A stretch of 10,938 nt of DNA from an uncultured Rickettsiales bacterium. GTDB lineage: Bacteria > Pseudomonadota > Alphaproteobacteria > Rickettsiales > UBA1997. Position numbers and translations under genes: made by a program. Positions 6,287-10,938 of the stretch are shown here, in pieces (within the stretch, counting starts at the first letter, position 1; each line of letters opens with the position of its first letter). The DNA lies in NCBI GenBank assembly GCA_948744995.1, contig CAPZCD010000039.1:1-10938 (forward strand), in the 5' to 3' direction. The notes beneath the pieces were generated by a model, which had not been told where the DNA came from, ran no database searches, and was given only the letters and a program-made list of their open reading frames with translations.

Positions 6287-7669
6287 ATGAAAAAAGTTTA
6301 TACAATAACTTTCGGTTGCCAAACGAACGTTTATGATTCATCAAGAATGATAGACATTTTAAAAATTAGAGATTATTCGGAGACGAATAATTTAGAAGAA
6401 GCAGATGTAATAATAATGAATACCTGTTATATAAGAGAAAAGGCTAGCGAAAAGGTATTTTCAGAACTTGGTAAGTTGAAAATGTTGAAACAGAAAAAAA
6501 TCGAAGTAGGAGGATATTTAGTTATAGCTGTTACCGGTTGTGTAGCTAAAGCCAAAGGAGATGAGATTTTTAAAAAATCGCCAATTGTAGATATAGTACT
6601 TGGTTGCAGTTCCTACCATAAAATAGGCAAAATGGTAGATCTCGCTTTTGAAAATTACAATTTTAGTAGGAGCTCGAATTTAATAGATATTGATTTTAAA
6701 AAGGAAGAAAAATTTGCATTACTACCTAAGACTAGAGTTATAAGAAGTGTTAGTGAAACCATTGCGATTCAAGATGGTTGCGATAAATTCTGTTCTTACT
6801 GTGTAGTTCCTTACACAAGGGGTAGAGAATATTCAAGACCATTTAGTGATGTGGTAAATGAGGCTAGTTATTTGGCCGATAATGGTGTTAGGGAAATAAC
6901 ATTACTTGGGCAAAATGTTGATAACTATAATTCAACCGACCAGCATGGTAGTGCCGTTAATTTAGTCGACGTAATTGAAGCTATAAGCCAAATTAATGGT
7001 ATAGAGAGAATCAAATATTTGTCTAGTTATCCTTCGCAATTTAGCGATGATTTAATTTACGCCCATAGGGATATAAAGAAGTTGATGCCACTCGTTTATA
7101 TTCCTGTTCAGTCCGGCTCAAATAGGGTCTTGAAGTTAATGAATAGAAGATATACGAGGGAGCAATATTTGGAATTAGTACAGAAAATTAAGGAAAATGT
7201 AGCAAATGTAGCTTTTTCTTCGGATTTTATAGTTGGTTTTGCCGGTGAAACGGAAGATGATTTTGAGGAAACATTGAGTTTAGCAAAAGAGGTTAATTAT
7301 GCTCTATCTTTTTCGTTCAAATACAGTCCAAGACCAAATACCGTTGGGATAAAAATGCCAAATCAGATAGCAGAAGATGTAAAGATTGATAGACTAAATA
7401 GATTACAAGACCTTCTTAATAGCCAGCAAATTAATTTTAACTATAGTTTTATTGGTAAGGAGGTGGTTGTTTTAGTGGAAAATAAATCCAAAGATAGTAA
7501 TAATTTGTTTTTTGGTCGTACAGAATACGGACAAGCTGTGATATTGGATAGAAGTGGATATAATATTGGTATTGGTGATTTAGCCAAAGTAAAAATATCC
7601 TCTGCAAATTTGAGAACATTAAAGGGGGACGTTGTAAAAAAAAGTATAGTTAATTATACGGAAATCTAA
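6287..7669 (+). CDS. miaB: tRNA-2-methylthio-N6-dimethylallyladenosine synthase MiaB
   Basis: MiaB is a radical-SAM methylthiotransferase that turns i6A37 into ms2i6A37 in tRNAs reading UNN codons. The 460-residue product has the full architecture. The N-terminal domain holds three cysteines for the auxiliary cluster: C11 in TFGCQTNVYDS, C47 in NTCYIREKASEKVFSELG, and C85 in TGCVAKAKG. The radical-SAM domain has CDKFCSYC (C165, C169, C172) followed by VVPYTRGRE. Further on are LLGQNV, PVQSGSN and SSDFIVGFAGET, and a C-terminal TRAM-like region of about 70 residues. 'NTCYIREKA' and the Cys pattern favour MiaB over RimO or MtaB. No SD is apparent. The stop interlocks with the stop of the convergent HhH-GPD gene (four shared bases). 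The partner MiaA is not in the window. Confidence 0.95.
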   Translation: MKKVYTITFGCQTNVYDSSRMIDILKIRDYSETNNLEEADVIIMNTCYIREKASEKVFSELGKLKMLKQKKIEVGGYLVIAVTGCVAKAKGDEIFKKSPIVDIVLGCSSYHKIGKMVDLAFENYNFSRSSNLIDIDFKKEEKFALLPKTRVIRSVSETIAIQDGCDKFCSYCVVPYTRGREYSRPFSDVVNEASYLADNGVREITLLGQNVDNYNSTDQHGSAVNLVDVIEAISQINGIERIKYLSSYPSQFSDDLIYAHRDIKKLMPLVYIPVQSGSNRVLKLMNRRYTREQYLELVQKIKENVANVAFSSDFIVGFAGETEDDFEETLSLAKEVNYALSFSFKYSPRPNTVGIKMPNQIAEDVKIDRLNRLQDLLNSQQINFNYSFIGKEVVVLVENKSKDSNNLFFGRTEYGQAVILDRSGYNIGIGDLAKVKISSANLRTLKGDVVKKSIVNYTEI

Positions 7670-8376
7670 TATATCTTAAACTCCTTATCCAGAAAAACCT
7701 TTCTTCCATTTATCTTCAATAATCCTTTTTGACAGGAGCGCCAGAGAACCACATCTATATAACCAACTTTTTCGCTAGTTTCCTTATTTAGTTTATTAAA
7801 CATAAGATCGCAGCAATATTTTATTTCCGGCAATAGTTCAGAGTTATTTACCTTGCTAACCAAATCATCATTACCATATAGAGCAACACCTAGCCGTTGT
7901 ATCCAAATGTCATATTTAACGAAATTTAGCCCTAAATTTCTTGCGAGATGGTATTTGGTTATATTCCCGACATGTGGCAAACTACCAAGAAAACCAACCT
8001 TTTCTTCAGTGGTTTTTAGGCTATAAAACTTTTCTTGATATGAAATCCTATTGTCCCATATCTGTTTTATAGCTTTAATCTTCATTTTATTACCATATAC
8101 TTGCGCTAAAGCGTCTTCAGTGAAGTTAAAATTATTATTCTTAATAAAATCTATAACTTTATTACACATTTTTTTTGCATAGTCCTGTTTAAAACCAGCT
8201 ACACAAATAACATAAAAACACTCATAGGCAAATTCTTCAGGAGTAAGAATAGGTTTGGTATTTAGTATATTTCTAATTTCTTTAAAACTCCTCCTGTCAG
8301 AATCCAACCCTAATTCCATTAACTTTAGCTGCAGATAATTAAATATAACGCCGTTTATTTCCGTTATAACTTCCAT
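7666..8376 (-). CDS. HhH-GPD-superfamily DNA glycosylase-like protein
   Basis: This protein probably excises damaged bases from DNA; the substrate cannot be told. In its 236 residues the segment GSLPHVGNITKYHLARNLGL at about 131-150 fits the helix-hairpin-helix (LPHVG at 133-137), and YDIWIQRL at 155-162 puts an Asp (D156) where HhH-GPD enzymes have the catalytic one. Aligned by eye with Nth, the position of the lyase lysine is Ile (I139), pointing to a monofunctional glycosylase. Near the end, GYIDVVLWRSCQKG (205-218) resembles the last helix of such proteins. The four-cysteine iron-sulfur cluster of Nth/MutY is absent. It starts immediately after the HAD phosphatase stop (TAG then ATG, zero gap) and is the last gene of the recR operon. 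A diverged non-enzymatic HhH protein is possible. Confidence 0.65.
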   Translation of the reverse strand: MEVITEINGVIFNYLQLKLMELGLDSDRRSFKEIRNILNTKPILTPEEFAYECFYVICVAGFKQDYAKKMCNKVIDFIKNNNFNFTEDALAQVYGNKMKIKAIKQIWDNRISYQEKFYSLKTTEEKVGFLGSLPHVGNITKYHLARNLGLNFVKYDIWIQRLGVALYGNDDLVSKVNNSELLPEIKYCCDLMFNKLNKETSEKVGYIDVVLWRSCQKGLLKINGRKVFLDKEFKIY

Positions 8377-9081
8377 CTATTCTATTAGTTTTATGAATTC
8401 GTCTATTTGCTCCGGCTTACGGCATATTATAAAGTTTTCATCTCCATCTACTCTATGTTTTTTAAGTTTTCTATTTTTGTTTATGGCAAAATTTAAAAAA
8501 TAGTCGGATGCATGATTTTTGTAAACAAATAGATCAGACATACCATCACCTATCATAATTATCTTTTCGTCCGGCTGTATAATATTCATATTCTTTAAGA
8601 ATTTTATCACATTTTCCTTTCCATTATCATTTGCCATTGGATTTGTCTCATCAAAACCAACTATAAAACTATCCTTATCTGTTTCATGTTTGTTCGCGAA
8701 ATATATCTCTATACCATACTTTTTCATTATATCTTTCATAATTATCTTGAAACTGTTGCTTACAACTATCACTTTCTTATTAAGTTCCTTTGCTTTGTCT
8801 AATATTTTTACTATATCCGGTGATACTTTTTCCTTTAAAATTGCAGCAACTTTCAGAAGATGCTCCTCTTTTAGAGCTTGTTTAACTATTTCCAGCTTCA
8901 TTTTAAAATTATCTTTGAAAGATATTTCACTCTTCATACATAAATCAGATAGAACAGCTAATTTACTATAGACATCTTTCTTTCTTATATAGTTTTTTAA
9001 AGCCAAATCTATCATCATATTAATTGATTCGCCATCAACAAATGTAGAGTCGAAATCAATGACAAATATATCTATTTTCAT
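8377..9081 (-). CDS. SerB-like HAD-family phosphatase
   Basis: This is a haloacid dehalogenase-type phosphohydrolase of the phosphoserine-phosphatase-like group, probably cytoplasmic. All HAD motifs are present in the 234 residues: DFDST at 9-13 (nucleophile D9, acid D11), followed by FVDGESIN with an acidic E18 as in SerB-like enzymes, VVSNS at 106-110 (S108), K155, and IGDGMSD at 177-183 with D179 and D183 for magnesium. A helical cap lies between motifs I and II. Phosphoserine is a reasonable substrate guess, but MtnX-like and other small-molecule HAD phosphatases look similar, so I give no symbol. AAGGGA upstream provides a plausible SD. The start is five bases after the recR stop and the end abuts the glycosylase-like ATG, so the three genes are probably one transcript. 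Confidence 0.8.
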   Translation of the reverse strand: MKIDIFVIDFDSTFVDGESINMMIDLALKNYIRKKDVYSKLAVLSDLCMKSEISFKDNFKMKLEIVKQALKEEHLLKVAAILKEKVSPDIVKILDKAKELNKKVIVVSNSFKIIMKDIMKKYGIEIYFANKHETDKDSFIVGFDETNPMANDNGKENVIKFLKNMNIIQPDEKIIMIGDGMSDLFVYKNHASDYFLNFAINKNRKLKKHRVDGDENFIICRKPEQIDEFIKLIE

Positions 9082-9086
9082 AATAA

Positions 9087-9683
9087 CTAAAATTCCCTTT
9101 TGTTTTTAAAAGCCACACCTAAGGTACTGTCGTCTAAATAGTTTAACTCGCTACCCATAGGCACGCCTAGCGCCGGTTGTGTTATTTTTAAATCAAACTC
9201 CTCCAAACTGCTAGCTATATAAAAAGCAGTCGTTTGACCGTCAATGGTTGGATTTGTAGCAATTACCACTTCCTTAACGCTATCATTTTTAATTCTATTA
9301 ACTAATCTATCTAATTTCAATACTTCTATTCCACGTCCTTCGATAGCCGATAAAGTGCCGTCCAGTATGTGATAAACGCCGTTGTAGGTATTTAAGTTTT
9401 CTATGGCCCATAGGTCAGCTACGCTCTCTACTACGCAAACAATTTTTTTATCCCTTTTTTCGTTAGAGCATATTTCACATAGATTTCCGGTTGAAAAATT
9501 ACCGCATAGTTCGCACTTATTTATCTTTAGATATGCTTCATTTAGAGCCTCTATTAGTGGCTTGATGAATTTTTCTTTATTTTGTAGTATACTTATGGTT
9601 AGGCGTTTCGCATTCCTTTGTCCTATGGATGGCAATTTTTGTAAAGCTTCAACTAAGTTATTTATTATGTAATTTTTAGTCAT
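9087..9683 (-). CDS. recR: recombination mediator protein RecR
   Basis: RecR works with RecO (and RecF) to load RecA on SSB-coated single-stranded DNA in gap repair. The 198-residue product has the usual length and order: a helix-hairpin-helix with LPSIGQRNAKRL at 17-28, a four-Cys zinc finger (C57, C60, C69, C72), and a Toprim domain with VVESVADLWAIE from 84, then HILDGTLSAIEGRG. The C-terminal ALGVPMGSELNYLDD stretch is family-typical. The only SD-like sequence (AGAAGG, 9685-9690) is one base from the ATG, which is unusually close, but the distance from this start to LPSIG matches other RecR proteins. It heads a tight operon with the HAD phosphatase and the HhH-GPD gene. ybaB, a common recR neighbour, is not adjacent. 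Confidence 0.95.
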   Translation of the reverse strand: MTKNYIINNLVEALQKLPSIGQRNAKRLTISILQNKEKFIKPLIEALNEAYLKINKCELCGNFSTGNLCEICSNEKRDKKIVCVVESVADLWAIENLNTYNGVYHILDGTLSAIEGRGIEVLKLDRLVNRIKNDSVKEVVIATNPTIDGQTTAFYIASSLEEFDLKITQPALGVPMGSELNYLDDSTLGVAFKNKREF

Positions 9684-9743
9684 ACCTTCTTATTTATTTG
9701 TGGTTCCCTAATGTATAGAGGAGCAATTTCTCTATTTGCCAAA

Positions 9744-9772
9744 ATATTATTACTATATTTTAGATAATTCAA
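9744..9772 (-). promoter_or_regulatory. weak candidate promoter for the recR operon
   Basis: On minus, TTGAAT (9772-9767), a 17-base spacer and TAATAT (9749-9744) match four of six bases in each box. This would leave a leader of about 50 bases before recR. Confidence is low because AT-rich DNA gives many such matches. Confidence 0.28.
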
Positions 9773-9787
9773 ACCAATTATTTCAGA

Positions 9788-9817
9788 GAAAAATAAAACT
9801 GTATTAATTTTATTTTC
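9788..9817 (-). terminator. AT-rich stem-loop after the ATPase gene
   Basis: GAAAATAAAA on the minus strand (9817-9808) pairs with TTTTATTTTTC (9798-9788), with one bulged base, starting three bases after the stop of the broken ATPase gene. The T-rich descending arm suits a weak terminator. The stem contains almost no G-C pairs. Confidence 0.35.
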
Positions 9818-9819
9818 AT

Positions 9820-10938
9820 CTATTCCAGTAACCAGTTAATAATATTTTTGTGTTGTATTCCATTATCAATATCGCCTAGAAATATTTCATCCATACTTAT
9901 AACTATTTTTTCGTAGTTATCATTTATTAGTTTTAGTGGCTTTAATTCTCTTTTTCTAGTTTCTTCTCCTATCATGGTTTCAGCAACCTGAATATAAAGT
10001 TGCTTATTTTCTTTCATAGCTATAAAATCAACTTCTGTACTATCAAATTTACCAATATTTACCTTATAATCTCTTCTTATTAATTCCAGATAAACTATAT
10101 TCTCAAGAATTCTTCCTCTGTTGTTATAATTGTTTAGTAAATAATTTCTTAAACCTAGATCAATGATATAATATTTGTTTAATGTTTTTAATAGATCTTT
10201 TCCCTTTATATCATACCTTTTAACCTCATAAAATAAATAGGCATTTTGTAGAGATGAAATATAGTTTTCCAGTGTATTTAAGTGAATGCTATTACCTTTT
10301 ATTTCATTTTTTAATACATTTTTTACATTATTTAATGAAGTTATATTTCCTATATTATCACTCAAAAATAATATTACTTTTCTCAATGTATTTATATCTT
10401 TTACTTTTATTTTTTCCAGGACATCTTTCATTGTAATTGATGAACATATTCCATCAAATATGGTATCCACGAGATTATTATTTATATTTTTGTGCCGATT
10501 TATTTCTTTATAGTTTATATTATCATATAAAACTGGCATTCCACCATATTTCAGGTATATGTTAAAACTTTCATTACCAGCAGATTTATTTGTAAAATTG
10601 AGAAACTCTTTATAGGAGAAAGGAAACAATTTAATTTCAATATATCTGCCTGCAATATAGGTTGATAATTCACTTGATAATAGATAGGCATTTGAGCCGG
10701 TGATATAAATATCAACATCGTTACACTCTACAAACAGAGAATTTATAACCAGCTCCCATTTTTGTACCCTCTGTATTTCATCAAGAAGTAGATAAGTTTT
10801 TGACCTTATTTTTGATTTTAATAGATTATATAATTCTTTGTCTGTTAAATATTGATATTTAAATTCTTCAAAATTTATAATACTATAACCCCAACCTCGC
10901 TTTTCATCCCAACTTCATCCTTATTTTTAGCTGATAGG
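9820..10938 (-). pseudogene. AAA ATPase with DUF4143-like C-terminus (COG1373 type), frame broken near the N-terminus
   Basis: These ATPases pair an AAA domain with a C-terminal nuclease-like module; their role is poorly known. The frame from 10914 down to the TAG at 9822-9820 is open for 364 codons. It shows INFEEF near its start, Walker B YLLLDEIQ, sensor-like IYITGSNA, AGRYIEIKLFPFSYKEF with a conserved Arg, and, near the end, ILENIVYLELIRRDY, EVDFIA and LYIQVAE, the PD-(D/E)xK-like core. Upstream are TGA (10917-10915) and two TAAs (10923-10921, 10929-10927). A second frame is open from 10937 to 10878 and reads GMKSEVGVI, which fits what normally precedes INFEE. So a frameshift lies near 10880-10885. 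The P-loop would lie off the window. The first standard start in the main frame is TTG at 10629, too late to include Walker B. This is a decaying gene or a sequencing error. Confidence 0.75.

Noticed and set aside
6159..6344. 61-codon minus-strand open frame spanning the miaB start
   Set aside because: It overlaps both well-supported divergent genes and has no recognisable features.
8690..8971. plus-strand open frame opposite the HAD phosphatase
   Set aside because: It is a shadow of a gene whose catalytic motifs are all intact on the other strand.

Overview
The window is very AT-rich, with a standard code (TGA is used as a stop) and compact genes that share overlapping or abutting ends. The conserved proteins (RsmH, FtsL, FtsI, L27, L21, MiaB, RecR) look bacterial. 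The RsmH wording (the 'PLNM' variant where many bacteria have 'PLDM') and the rsmH-ftsL-ftsI order fit a reduced, host-associated alphaproteobacterium. Rickettsiales is my best guess; it is inferred from gene style, not from a database search.

Layout. Bases 1-100 (minus) hold what may be the start of a gene leaving the left edge, marked by a strong Shine-Dalgarno (SD) sequence. Bases 101-336 have no gene but contain nested inverted repeats. Bases 337-847 (plus) are a badly decayed IS1-like transposase. Bases 848-994 are a G-rich leader. Then comes a three-gene division/cell-wall operon on plus: rsmH (995-1942), ftsL (1936-2265) and ftsI (2262-3827), with overlapping ends. A structured AT-rich gap (3828-4121) separates it from the convergent ribosomal-protein pair rplU-rpmA (minus), which has a near-consensus sigma70-type promoter at 4819-4847. 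Upstream lies a four-domain NlpC/P60 peptidoglycan endopeptidase (4895-6184, minus), divergent from miaB (6287-7669, plus).

miaB meets a minus-strand operon head-on with interlocked stop codons. In transcription order that operon is recR, a SerB-like HAD phosphatase and an HhH-GPD DNA-glycosylase-like protein, packed with 5-base and 0-base gaps. The right end (9820-10938, minus) is a COG1373-type AAA ATPase with a DUF4143-like C-terminus. Its frame is broken near its N-terminus.

How the genes fit together: FtsL and FtsI (septal peptidoglycan synthesis) and the secreted NlpC/P60 hydrolase imply that this organism keeps a peptidoglycan cycle. rsmH, rplU, rpmA and miaB serve ribosome function and decoding. 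recR and the glycosylase-like gene suggest a small DNA-repair operon, with the HAD phosphatase between them. The decayed transposase and broken ATPase at the two ends suggest ongoing gene decay. I found no tRNA, rRNA, CRISPR array, prophage or intact mobile element, and no clearly undescribed system. The least ordinary items are the recR/HAD/HhH-GPD cassette, the Asn-rich insertion in L21, and the nested inverted repeats in the non-coding gaps.
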